A stretch of 64,000 nucleotides of DNA, from NCBI RefSeq assembly GCF_000699445.3, contig NC_067196.1:80032364-80096363 (forward strand). The letters run 5' to 3'. The stretch comes from Schistosoma haematobium. Lineage: Eukaryota > Platyhelminthes > Trematoda > Strigeidida > Schistosomatidae. This document shows positions 24,601 to 37,900 of this stretch, one piece after another. The notes below the pieces were generated by a model. That model saw nothing but the letters and a program-made list of their open reading frames with translations. It made no database searches and was not told where the DNA came from. The first letter of the stretch is position 1; every line of letters starts with the position of its first letter. A program made the position numbers and the translations under genes.

Positions 24601-27600
24601 TAAATAGCTTCCAGATGTATTTAATAATATTTTAGTGTAAATATATGAACTGTGTAAATAAATAGGGTGGATGTAATATAGTAACTCACCGGCGTTATTT
24701 GTCATAGGTTGTGGTATACCAGAAACAAGAGTTGAATTTGAAAATGTACTCACAATCATCAGCTCGACTTTGTACGATTCAGTGAGTATGGGCTTTTGAG
24801 GAATCTCAAAGTAAGACGAAACAACTATTCAATGCTTCTGAAAACGTTTACAACCTTACTAGAATTTCTTATGTATTTGATAACTACCATAAGCTTTCTT
24901 ACTTTAAACGAAAGACTCATAGTATGATATATATATATATATATATATACTTTAATTCATAAGTCACGATTTACGATAAACAAATGATCAGGATATTACG
25001 GAAACCAGCCTTCAGAGAGACTATAATCATAGAATCGGTATTAAGGATTTAAGTGAAAAACACTTTCCTATTCTTTTAACCGAAAATATTTTCATTTAAA
25101 TCAAAATAGTGTGGATTTGTTTTGTTGTGCGGTTGTCCGAGTATTATACTAATATTCAAGCTTTCTATACTTGAGCTCAACTGTCTACATGAGTAAGTAA
25201 GTCTACAGTGAGGAGACTTTATCACAAAGAGCTGAATCCATAATATGTGTAAATTCATCCATATATATGCACTTTTCCCTTGGAAAATAAATTTAAAATC
25301 AGTGAATTGCTGAAAATATTATACAATATTTGAAAATTAAACTTAACAATCCCATTGAAAATTGAAATTCACTTTTTTTCTGCATAACTTTTTTTTCTTT
25401 TTTAGTCACCAATGAATATACTCTATGGGACTTTTCTGGATTTCCATCATATTATTGTTTTTATGATCATTTTATCGGTGATATTGATAGTATACATTTA
25501 GTGCTATTTAATTTGATGGATTCATTAGAATGGAGACGTAGAAGTGTACGATTCTGGCTTGATTTTCTTCATGCTCGTATACCTGTAAAAGGGCCTTTAT
25601 GTATGTAAATTATTTTCTTCCATCAAGACGTTTTTACTGATTTCATTTTGTTACTATTATTTTGATTATATTAATATTATTATATATATAATCTAAAGAA
25701 ATACTTGAAACCTAAGGACAATTAACAACTGAATGGTTTCAATAAGTTAATATTTTACAAAACAATCTAGCACACAAACTATTCACAGTAATTTGTGCTG
25801 TTTTCGTTCTGCACTTTCTGTCTCTGTCATCTTTTTTCTAGTTCTAGATTATTATAAGTACCCTGTAGTGACAACGGAATCACTCTTCACTACACTGTTC
25901 TTCTCTCAGTCAGCCTAACAAAAAAGTACTAGTTCCGAACTTCTTTTTCATATTACTCTAATCCTTGTGACAAATGTCTTTTAAAAACGATTTATGGATC
26001 CTGTCTTTTCAAAAAAATTACCCTAATGTCTATTATTTACACGTTACGTTGCTTTCTGTATCACTATGGCTATACCTTTTGACTGATATGATTTCAGGTT
26101 AAAAGTTTGAATGTCATCTGATAAAAGGATAAATCATATATATCTCAAGTAAAATAATACCTTAACCTGAATTTGGCCTTATTTTTTCAACTTTATACAC
26201 CTACAAGTGCAGGATGATTGAGAATGACATTTGATTTTTTAAAACTTCTTGTTTATTTTACTCTTCCGCTCAGTTTTGATTAACGCAGGAAAAATTGATA
26301 GTTGTAGGCGGGAGAGTAGTTCACTTGATTATGGTTGAAGTTTTAATGAATTTTTGAATAGAACTTAATAATATTTAAAATATATTCCTTTATATCTTCC
26401 AATTCCATTGTAACTGTAATACTTGCATTCTTATGATTTCCGATTCTTCTAAAGATCTTAACTCTAAGCCTTATAGTAGTTTCAGAACGAACTCAAAAGT
26501 AAGCATTACAAACATATATAGTTTTTATTTGTAACGTTTTATATTTTCTCGTTTTTGATATAAGGAATTTCTGAGACTAACAGTGTAGTGCACGAGAACT
26601 CAGGACGGAAAGATCAATTTATTGTCTCATGCACAGTCACGCAGTGGTTTATTAAAATGTGAAAATCATACATCATTTGCACAACTCCGAGTCGTCTCTT
26701 ACAAGCTTCATTGTTCCTTCATTTCTGTTTTGATCTTGATTGCTTTCAGTTTACTTCTCTCTTCCCTTCATATTGAGTTCATCCAATTTTCTAGTTTTCG
26801 TCACTTGGTAGCTAGACTACCTGCACAGTTAAGTAATTGACATTCGAAATCTGAATTTGTTGTTTTCTTTTTTGATGTAATTGGATAATATATTGAATTG
26901 TTTTGGATTTGTCGATACTTATATTGTCTAACATGTTTTTCAAGAACAAATACTAATCCCCATGGTAGATTTAATCCGTTTGATAGCAGTATTTTTTCAA
27001 GAGATTTACTTTTTAAATATTACAAGTGTATTTCAAAGAACAAATGCTCATTTTATCAAGTTTAGCCATTAAGTTTAGTCTTTATGTGTTGTGGTGGCCC
27101 GTTATTTAATCGCCATTTAGATTGAACGATGTTGTCGAAAGGACTCTCCACTTTAGTGGCCCAAGATCTGACACCAAGGCGATTGTAATGGTGATTGTTG
27201 TTGAAATAATTATAGTTACACAAAAATAAGTTACAGACATGTGATAAGAAACGTACACATATCTACGCGCTCATTTAAAAACAGTCAAGATTGATAAGCG
27301 AATAAACAACAAGGTCAGAATTTGACTCAAGTAGGATCAATAGGATGAGCTGTCCGAAAGCTAGAATAAGGTATATAGGCTTAACATAATAACCGACACT
27401 ACAGTGTGTTGTTGATACTCTTATTATTGAGAATGATTCACTATTTCAAATAAGCGAATACGGTTCTTTAGTAATTTTCCACTTACATCTTTTGTAAACT
27501 GAAAATTTTCATAATACAACTAAATCCGACACAAGAATTAATTTAACAATGGTATACTGTAATCTCTATTTATTTACAGACTATTAATTAACTTTCAATG

Positions 27601-28941
27601 TTATTTTTAGGATGAAAAATGATTCATCAAATACAATTTACTAGTATGTTTTCAAATTTAATAATCATATCTTATTTAATTGTTTAAGTGTTTGGAGGAC
27701 GACCGACAGAAATGGCTCGCGTCATTCTTATTGGAACTCATGCAGATGTGGCTCAATGTCAAAAAGATCAAAATGGATTTTATTATGATGAAGAGACTTT
27801 ATTGTTTTTAAAAGAAATTATACTGGAATACCAGTAAGTTGCAGAATGTTTTATTCTTTGATTTTGAATGTAATGCAAAGAGTTTTTGTAGCAGTGTAAA
27901 AAAAAATAATATTTCATACTAAAAAGTACATCAGAAAATCTGTAGATAGAAGAAAAAGAAAGATGGAATTATCGAGTATGATTCAATATTATACTGTAAG
28001 AACTGTGAGTGGAAGCATCAGCGTGTTGTAACCAACTGGTAATTAATTGAATTCACCAATTTATATGATTATGTGTAAAAATATACATAAAGGGAATAGA
28101 GATAGTTGAAACATATCTTTGAAATAGTTCATGTACAATAGCTTTTAGAGATTTGTCTGCAAACTTTCAAGAAAGCATTATTCATGTTATGGATGTCTTT
28201 ACCATTGTTTATGTGTACACAGACAATTTGTCCCAACTTTGAATCTCTCCTCATAGCCTTCAACATATTTTAATCACCAGGTTGGTTTGCCAGCCAATTT
28301 CTTATTCTTTCCCTATTAAATTCTTTCGTAATTCCAATTATCATTTCTGATTCATTTGACCTTTTATTTAATTATCAAAGCTTACGTTACGAACTGATCT
28401 TGGCTAGACCACTATTGAAAATCTGCGAGCACTGAACGGCTGTTTTATTCTAGTATGGGACTTCCCAACAGTGCGTGTTCACGATCGTGCACGCACAATT
28501 TGATTAACATTATATATATGACCACAATTTTCAGTGTATGTTGTAAATATATTATAATTTTCAGGTCAACTTCGCTTTGACAGGGATTAATTTTAGTTTT
28601 CTGTTAATGCATATTCACTTTATGTTCACTGAAAGCAATGAATTATCAAAATAACTTATATGAATTTTTATTAACCCTTCTTGCTTCCGTCTTCTAATAA
28701 TCTTACTGATGTTCACATATTTGCTGGATTTTATTCTTTATCCTATTGAGTGACTACGCTATCAGTTATAAATTTCACGACCTCTACATAACCTCTGTTA
28801 TCTTGATTATAATTAATGGTAACATCTGTTCTACTCTGCATTAGTACTTTACACCATATAGATACATATCGATCTTAACTAAGTTCATACATACACATTA
28901 TGTCCTATTATTATTATTATTTATTATTATTATTATTATTA

Positions 28942-28982
<41 letters not shown>

Positions 28983-31900
28983 CATTATTATGTGATTTGG
29001 GTTACATTTCGAAAATATTTATGTAAGCTTCATAAATATTTGGGTTATAATTATATTGATCATAGTAATTTTATGCTAAATACAGTGGATGAGAAGTCAT
29101 GAAATAGACTGATTGATGAGTTCATTTTATTCAGTAAAATTTGTTGTTTTCGCTCTGTTTAGATTTGTCAAAGGATCTGGTTACATAAAAAAATTTTATT
29201 ATTGATTGTGTAACTTCAGATTTATTTATACTCTTAACTACGTGTTATAATAATCAAACGGAACTCTAAATCACAGTAACGAAAGTCGACTCATTCCTTT
29301 GTGTGCAACTTAAGATAAACAATACTTATGAAAAGAAACTCTAGTACATAATTTTCATCCACTTTTTGCCGTAATTATTTATAGTATATGAGATATTAAT
29401 TGTATTCTTCACTATTACTTTATAAGGGATTTATGAAGACTACTCAATTTTATTGTCATCATTACGGACTACTCCTAAGTTGAACAAGCATAGAAGATCA
29501 GGAATAGCTGGATATTTGTTTCATCTTAGTATTAAACTTCTCAGAAGTGCGCATCCATTATCCCACTAGCGATCAAATATAAAAGTTTCAAATATCGAGG
29601 CGAGTGCTTAACCTTTAGATCATTGATTTATCATCCACCAGTTTACACTTTAACTCTAATCACTTCACTATATTAAGCGACCATCTTCCAATGTAATTTT
29701 TGAATAACTGCCTCACACGATATGAATGAACTATTCTACTGATCATGGATTTCCTTTAGAACTCCAGGAGTCACCTCCCGAAACCAGTTACTACTAAAAC
29801 CTAAAGTTCCTTGGTTTGACCCCCTGTGGGATCAAGGGTGTGCATTGCTAAGCGATTTCATGCTAGGATGAAATAGTTGTTTAATGCTTTCTGGTTTCAA
29901 ATAATATTTTTACTTAAGATGTTAACTATTAAATTCTGAAATATTTCAGAGATCATAATTGCGCGGTTAAATTTTTTTATTCGAGATTTTGTCTCATCGT
30001 TTTTCTAGAAATAATAACTTATATATAACAATGTGACAGTACAGTCCTTTTTGTGAAAATTTTCGTCCAAATTACGATGATTCTGAATAAAAATTTGTTT
30101 ACTACTACTTTGTAATAAGATGTACTCATAATTTTCATTCATTTACTCTGTGTACATTGTCGTGTTTTTATTTTAATTATTAGAGATAAATTAGACATAC
30201 ATGAAAGTATTTATCTGCTCGACGCAAGAGATGGAACATCTCTAGAAATGAAACAACTGAAAACTTACTTGACAGATGTTCGGAATATCATAATACAAGT
30301 ATAAATTGTTTTATTTTGTTTCATATTTATATTTCTACACATTTATGTTACCAGTATAGGGTTGCTGAGATTGTTGAATATCGCTGAAATCATGAGTAGA
30401 TCAAAATTACTCAACGATAGGAAGTGTGAAACCACTGGACGGTAGTTCTGTCCTAGTATGTGACTCCTCAGTAGTGCGCATCAACGACCCTCCCACAGGT
30501 AGTCGAACCCACGAGCTTCGGTCTCACTCACGAACGTTAACCTCTAGAGCATTGAGTTTGGGATCCAACGGTGCAAAAGGCTAACCTAAATCTTCACAAC
30601 CTTATACTGACAAGTGTCGTGTACTTACTAGTGAGTAGCTTCGGTAGGAAACTTACGAGGTTCTGGTGGTGCTAAATAGTTTTAGGTGTGAAGAAAATAG
30701 ACGATTGCAAACTATCATAGACTGGTAGAAGCTAGACTTTTAAACCATTAGATCCCGGATCAGTGATCTAGAGGTTAAGCGTTCTTGTGCGAGACCAAAG
30801 GTTCTCTGTGAAAGAGGTCGTTTATGCCCACTATTGGGGCATCCAGTGCTCGGACGAAACTGCAGTTCAGTGCTTCCAGGTTTTTAGTGATTGTCTTACT
30901 TTGATCGATTTGAGATTTCAATGAGATTTCTCTTGAATAAACAATGTAGTAGATGAACTTTAATTTTTTTATGCATTAATCTTACTGGGCTAATTTTGTT
31001 TAAAAACTGACTATAACCAAAAGAAATGACATTTTAAATATATTTATAGGGTTGCCAAAAATGGAAACAGCTATGTCCATCAAATTAATGTGTTTAACTT
31101 TGCAATTATTCAATCTTGATTATGAAATTGTTTATATAATTTACCATTATGTAAACAGTTGAACGTTTTTTACAAAAAAAACTCGAACTGGTTTGGCACA
31201 TGAATATGCACTGGAAGATTTGATTAGTTCAGTACACAGTGAGAATTAATAACATGATTAATATAACACAAAATGATTAAAACAAAATTGAAAAAGTTTT
31301 CAAGTGATCAAATTATTCTAAAAAGATCCTCTCAGTTGTTAATATTAAACTTTAATGTACTGTGTTTAACATGGACAGGAGTACTATCTCATATTATAAC
31401 TAAATATATAGGTATCTTTTCTTCTTTTACGATTAAAAGAATATTTATTTGATAGTTATAGCCAAGAGCTCTCAAGAAGGTAGGCTAGTTTTCTGGTTAC
31501 GAGTCATGAGAAGTGTTTAGATAAAAACAGGATGTTTGTCCAGATACTTTCAAATTTCTTTATTCAGAAATACATTGAAATTGTAATCTGGTACACATTA
31601 ATATATTTAGTTACTTAGCATTGTTTTAATACTGAACTTTTCAGATCTGTTGACAATATTCATTTTACTGATCGAGGTCACTAGTCAATTGAAGCTGGAC
31701 CACCATGGAAAACCTGGAAGCACTGGACGGTCGTCTCGTCCTAGTATGAGACTCCTCAACAGTGCGCACCCACGATCCCGCACCCCGCGAGATTCGAACC
31801 CGGGACATATCAGTTTCGCGCCAGGCACTTAACCAAATAGACCACTGAGCCGGTATCCAACGGTTTTAATGTCTAAGTTCAACCAATCCACAAAGTCGTG

Positions 31901-34879
31901 CCACCGTACATCATTGTCTTCAGTGAGTTGATATCTCACAACAGACCTGGTTGAACTCCACTGGTAACGGCTTCTCAGTAGGACCCCAGGAGTATCTCTT
32001 GAAGTCATTCACTAGTGAGCAGTTGATTATTATCAGAATGGGTTTTGTGGAGATTTTTTAGAAATTTCACCGAGGAGTCCCATACTAGAACGAAACGACC
32101 GTTCAGTACTTCCAGGTTTTCCATGGTGGTCTAGCTTCAATTGACTCATGATTTCAACCAGTGAAATTTCTAAAAAACATCTCCACAAAACCCCTTCTGA
32201 TAATATTCATTTTAGTTTGAAAATCTTGAAGGCAGTTAGTATACTTACAGCCTCATTGTTTAACCAAACAAAATGGATAATAGAAAAAGAAATGTTGGCA
32301 TTTTACAAAGCTCTTGGTTTATTTTTTATTCATAGACACTACCAAGGACAAATTCTTTAATGATCGATTTATCAAACAAATTGCCAGAATGGACAGTTAA
32401 TGATATATTTCCTGTATGTAATTTGGATGAATTTGCTGAACGTGTTCATGAACATATTAATCCTTTGTGTACGGATGAACATTTAGTAACTCTTGTTGAA
32501 CATTTACAATGTGCTGGGAATGTGAGATTTTCACTGATTTATTCTCATTTTTAAAGTATATTCTTGCTAAGCACTTATTATGTTTGTTAATTTGATTGAT
32601 TTTTCAGTACAATTGACTAATGTAACAACCAGTAAACTATTCATGATAAATATTTGATTGAACTCAAAATGGATTATAATATGAGAAATGCTTAGGTTGT
32701 AACGAGGTGAAACTAAGTAGTTATTTTGTTCTATTCATTCTATTTGAAATCTAGTAACACATTTGTTTTATTGAAATCCACCTACAACCTGAATCAGTAT
32801 TTCGAATCCTAAAAATACTTATTGATATATACAGAAAAGATGTCATTGCAGATGTATATTTCTAAAGTTTCATAGGTTATCTAATTTTCCTATCGGGATG
32901 ATGTAATAAGCTGGTTGTAATATATCTTTGATTGATTATAGGATTACCATAATACATACTTTCATCAGTTCCTTTGTAATACCCTATTTGAAGCATAAAA
33001 CCACCTCACATCTAATTTCAGAATCAGCATGTCTCTACTTATTTACAAGATTTCAAATTAAAATAAAAAAGATTTTCAAATTCTTCTTGTTTCCAGTGAT
33101 AATTTTATACAAAATTGTTGACCAGAAAGTTGACAGAATTGTCCATGCATATAATTGATAGGATTATCTAACGTAACCTACTTAAAATTTTCCCCTACCA
33201 GTGAATATTTCAATCAAAACAACAATGTTCTTTTTGCGAACGAAACGTGATGTTAATGGTTGTCAAATTTTGATTTAAACGACAATTGTACTTAATTTTT
33301 CAATCAATCGGTCAATGAATGTTATTTTTCTCAACCCCCCCCCAAAATATTGTGTCTTTCTTGAATGTGGGGAATGTTTTATTTGCAAAAAGTATAAACT
33401 TTGTAACTTGTTACTGGGTACAGTTTGATTGTGAAGAATTCTCTCCCAGTGTTAATCTCTGAAGTCTAAAATCAACAGACTTGTTTTGGGTAGTGTCTAG
33501 TATTGTATAATGAACAATAATACACACTTTTTTGATAAATTATAAGCAGGATAAAAGTGACACTAAAGGTATTCAAGTTTGATGACAGAAAACAAAATTT
33601 TACAAATGTAATATGTGCACAAAGGTAAGAAAAACTAGGTGATATGGCCTTATTACAAATCCACTGAAGTTGAAATTTACAAATCATTTCCTATAATCTC
33701 ACTGGTTTCGTTTTCGTTTAGTAATCTGAAGCTCTTAGGTTTAATCCCATGTAAATTTTAAGGTGCGCAATACTGATAAATTTAAAAGTTGAGTGAGACA
33801 GTTAGATACTCGTCCCAATATCACTGGTTCTGCGGCTTATGTCAGTTCATGATGTAGACTGTCTTCATACTGATGAAACGGATACCCACTGGTTACCTTG
33901 GTTTTTATCGGTACCCTAACTAAAGGGCAATCTATGATTATCCTTAACAAAATTTATTTATTCACACCTTTAAATTTGTTGTATAAAGCTGTAAAGTAAC
34001 CAGTCTTTTCAAAGTGAGCACATTCAACAAAATTTTTATTCAAATAACAATTGTATGCTCATCGATGACAAACTTTTAGATAAATATTTGAAATCAGTGT
34101 TTGGGAGTGTTCAAACTTGCAAGAAATAATACAGTCATCTACCTATGACAACCGATGATTACCTCATATTACCTTAAATTGACTGCATTCGGAAGCATGG
34201 GACGTTGAATTTCTAACAAACTAAAACCACTGTGCCTATTTAGGGAGCTGAAAGCTATGACTTTTGATTCCATATTTGGGCTATGTTTTTACAATCCTGT
34301 GGAGTCTCCAATCTAATATAAAATAAATGTACAGTGCTTCCTAGCTTTCCGTTATTCCTCAAATGATTTTAATGTCTAATTGTTAAATATTTTCTAAACT
34401 TTAGTCTCAGAGTAACCTGTTCGATTTTCACTTCACAGATTTTATATATTCAAACCACTTCACATAATACTACTGTAAATAATTCATCGGCAGTTATCAG
34501 TGAAGATAATGGCAAATATTATTATTATAAAGATGATTTGATTGTATTAAATCCAAATCACTTATGCAATGAGATACTAGGTAAATGTTTCTCTGAACGA
34601 TTTCTTCATCGAACTCGAATCACTGGCAGTTTTACTCTAGATGATATACAATTATTTGTACGTGAACAAGATACACAAATTTTACTTAAATTGCTAGAAT
34701 CATTTGGTTTATGTGTGTGTTGTATTGTTAAAGAGCATCGTCATTTAAAATCACGAAATAAAAAGAAACATTCAACTGATTGTTTTGAATTATTTGAACA
34801 AATTAGTAGTAGTCCATTGTCAAGACCATTGACACCAGATATTGAACAAACTGATCGTAATGGTAGTAATTACAACAGC

Positions 34880-34916
<37 letters not shown>

Positions 34917-37900
34917 GTAATAATGATTTATACTTAAGCAATAATACACAATTTCCAAAAACTATTGTATTCGATATTTCTAAATTGAATAATTCTTCCA
35001 TTGCAATTGAAGAGATACAAATTGAAATGCCACGTTTAAATCAAATCCCATTATATCATGGTTTATGGGATAATAGTAATGATGAGAATAAAAGAATGAT
35101 ATATTCTGGTTTACAATTAATTACATCCCCAGGACAATTTATACATTTAATGCCACGTATACAAGTACAATTAAGACGTGAAATTTCAATCAATCGAAAG
35201 AAATTTATTCAAACAAAATTATCAAATGAATTTAATAAATTAAATTTAAAAGGTCATCATAATAGTAATCAGAATATTAATAAACAGTTTTATACAACAT
35301 CAGAATTATATTTAAATTCATTAGATTTTAATTTTAATAATAATAATATTATTACCAATTCTATTTATAATAAACGAAGAACAAAAGGTTCACATTCATG
35401 GAATTTAGTACAGTGGCTTCATGGATCAAAAATTACTGATTCGAAAGGTGAAATACAAATATTTTTATGTATTAATGAATATAAACAAGTAAGTTAACAT
35501 GATTAATGATTTGTTTCCTTTAAGGAAATGTTTTAATTGTTAAACATAACATAATCACTAATTCAACTTTCTACTTACTTACTTACGCCTGTTACTCTCA
35601 ATGGAGCATAGGTCGTCGGCCAGCATTCTCCATCCCACTCTGTTTTGAGCCTTCCTTTCTAGTTCGATCCAACTTTTGTCCATTTTTATCATGTCTGTCT
35701 CCATTTCTCGACGTAATGTGTTCTTCTTCTGCACTTGTTGTTGCGTTTGGGATAGAAAGGCCAGACCATCTGCTAAGTCTAGATCGTCTAACTGCATTCT
35801 AGATGTTCACTGTATCCCGTGCTTCCCTTCAGATGTTGATGTCTTCATGATCCAGTCGATCACCAGGAGAAAGAGAAAGGGTGAGAGTAAGCAACCTTGC
35901 CTGGCATGGGTCTTTACTTCGAACGACTTTGTCAACTGTCCTCCAGTCACGATTTTGCAGTTTAATTCATCATAGGAATTCCGTATGATATTGACTATCT
36001 CAGGTACGCCGTGGTGTCGATGACGCTTCCCTAGTGTTGTCCTGTCCACGCTATTAAATGCTTTCTCATAGTCAATGAAGTTGATGTAGAGTGATGAATT
36101 TCATCCAATCGATAGTTCCACAATGATCCGTAGTGTTGCGATTTGGGCTGTACACGATCGATCTTTACGGAATCCAGCCTGTTGGTCTCGAAGTTGGGCG
36201 TCTACGGAGTCCTTCATTCTGTTTAACAATATCCTGTTGAAGACTTTTCCCGGTATTGTGAGAAGAGTGATCCACCTGTAGTTATCACACTTGCTGAGAT
36301 CGCCTTTCTTTGGTATTTTGACCAGAAGTCCTTCTATAGAGTCTCTTGACACTTGTTCTTCAACCCAAATCTTATTGAAGAGAATGTGGAGTATCCTTGC
36401 AGTTACTGCTATGTCTGCTTTTAGTGCCTCTGTTGGAATGTTGTCTGGTCCTGCTGCTTTGCCACTCTTGATTTGTCTGATGGCCATGCTGATTTCTTCA
36501 ATTGTTGGTGGGCTAACATCGATTAGGAGGTCTGTGGGCGCTGCTTCGATGTTGGGTGGGTCCAGTGGAGCTGGTCGATTCAAGAGTTCTTTGAAGTATT
36601 TTACCCACCTGTTTTGTTGCTCTTCAATGTTGGTGATTACTTTGCCTTCCTTGCTTTTCACTGGTCGTTCTGGTTTGCGGCGATTTCCAGAGAGTTTCTT
36701 TGTTATGTCATACAGTTCTCTCATGTTTCCTTCTCTTGCAGCCTTTTCCGCCATCGTTGCTAAATCTTCCACATATTTACGTTTGTCGGTTCTGATGCTC
36801 CTCTTCACTTGTTTGTTTACTTCTGTGTATTCAGCTTGTGCCTTGGCTTTTTCTGCTCTTGTTCGACTGGTATTGATTGCTGCCTTCTTGTTCCTCATTT
36901 CTTGAATCCTATGCAGTGTATCAACAGTGATCCATTCCTTGTTATGGTGCTTCTTGTGACCCAGGACCTCATGACATGGTGGAGTGATTTCCTCTTTGAT
37001 CCCTTTCCAGTTGCTCTCCATAGTAGTTTCTTCTCCATTGAGTAGATCATGAAAGACCTGGAACTTATTGCTGAGGACTATCTTGAATTTTTTAAGTTTG
37101 TCAGATGGTTGCTCTGGTTGTCAAAAGGGTCATCGGCCTCGTGAATTCCGAAGGAGCTCGGCTTTCATCAAGAGGCATCATAACTCTGCTAAATGAAGAC
37201 CTTCTGACTCCCATGGCAGAGTTTAAGGGGTTTGGATAATTTTTTCTGGTTAGCGTTTTTTAGCGAGTTAGTTTTCTACGGGATGGGGTCGCTAACCCCA
37301 TGTCCAACCCTCCTCCTTTACCTGGGCTTGAGATCGGCAGTGGCTCGCGAGGGGCTCCAGGCGGGGTTAAGCATTTATTGACTAACACGATAAAAATACT
37401 GATCACTAAGTTATCACCAATATATCACCCTGTGTGTGCGTTAGTGCTTACATGAGATGCAAGATAGGCCTCTTTACTGAATGCTAACTGTCACGACACA
37501 TAGTGAAACGTTTTGGTGGAGTTCGAACACCTCACTTCTATCTGAAGTTTGTGCTGAATATGTCGTTCAGAAGAACAATGAAAGCTCCACGACCAAACCA
37601 TTCAGATCAGAGAAGAAAACTCCATCAAAATCAAAATCATCCATCTGAACTACAAATCTTCTCCAACACCTCACAGGGAAACGTCTTCGTTAACAGTTAT
37701 GGTTAATCACCAAATATCAAACATAATAAAATTTATGTGGTATTGTAGTGAACAAGAACACCAGTGGGGACAATCCAATGCATTTAACACAAAATTGCAG
37801 GACTTGTTAATAAAATCTAACAATCATAAAGTAAATGTTTAATTTGCAAATTGTTCATCGATTGTCTCAAAATCACTCAGCCTTGATTGTTTTTGCATTT

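Larger units (their letters stand above)
22842..25405 (+). other. Intron H-I
   Basis: Holds a tRNA-like repeat (22965-23160), a twin-primed LINE insertion (23271-23821), another tRNA-like repeat (23870-24115), a small arm fragment (24779-24845) and an AT microsatellite (24927-24949). The remainder is AT-rich. Confidence 0.65.
27834..30183 (+). other. Intron J-K
   Basis: Contains arm fragments of the foldback family (28403-28500, 29490-29650, 29800-29925) and an 87-base ATT microsatellite (28905-28991). The rest is AT-rich. Confidence 0.6.
30299..32335 (+). other. Intron K-L, dense in foldback repeats
   Basis: Contains an inverted pair of tRNA-like units (30390-30925) and the longest foldback retroposon in the window (31668-32201), which ends only 134 bases before the next exon. 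30930-31660 is AT-rich. Confidence 0.65.
35575..37375 (-). mobile_element. RTE-like LINE (family B), internally deleted
   Basis: On the - strand it has a near-complete 5' UTR (37370 down to about 37140), then jumps from the very start of the endonuclease region (ACAACCAGAGCAACC) directly to the endonuclease-RT linker. It continues through RT and ends with the extreme C-terminus and a GTAAGTAAGTAAG tail. The apurinic endonuclease is deleted and a second deletion removes the RT thumb, so it was not autonomous. Confidence 0.82.

Noticed and set aside
28905..28991. ATT array as a structured tandem locus
   Set aside because: Simple microsatellite with single-base slips, no larger repeat unit.
36291..37045. 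Long + strand frame (36291-36905) and neighbour
   Set aside because: Antisense to the LINE linker and RT frame on the - strand. Hydrophobic text is a by-product.
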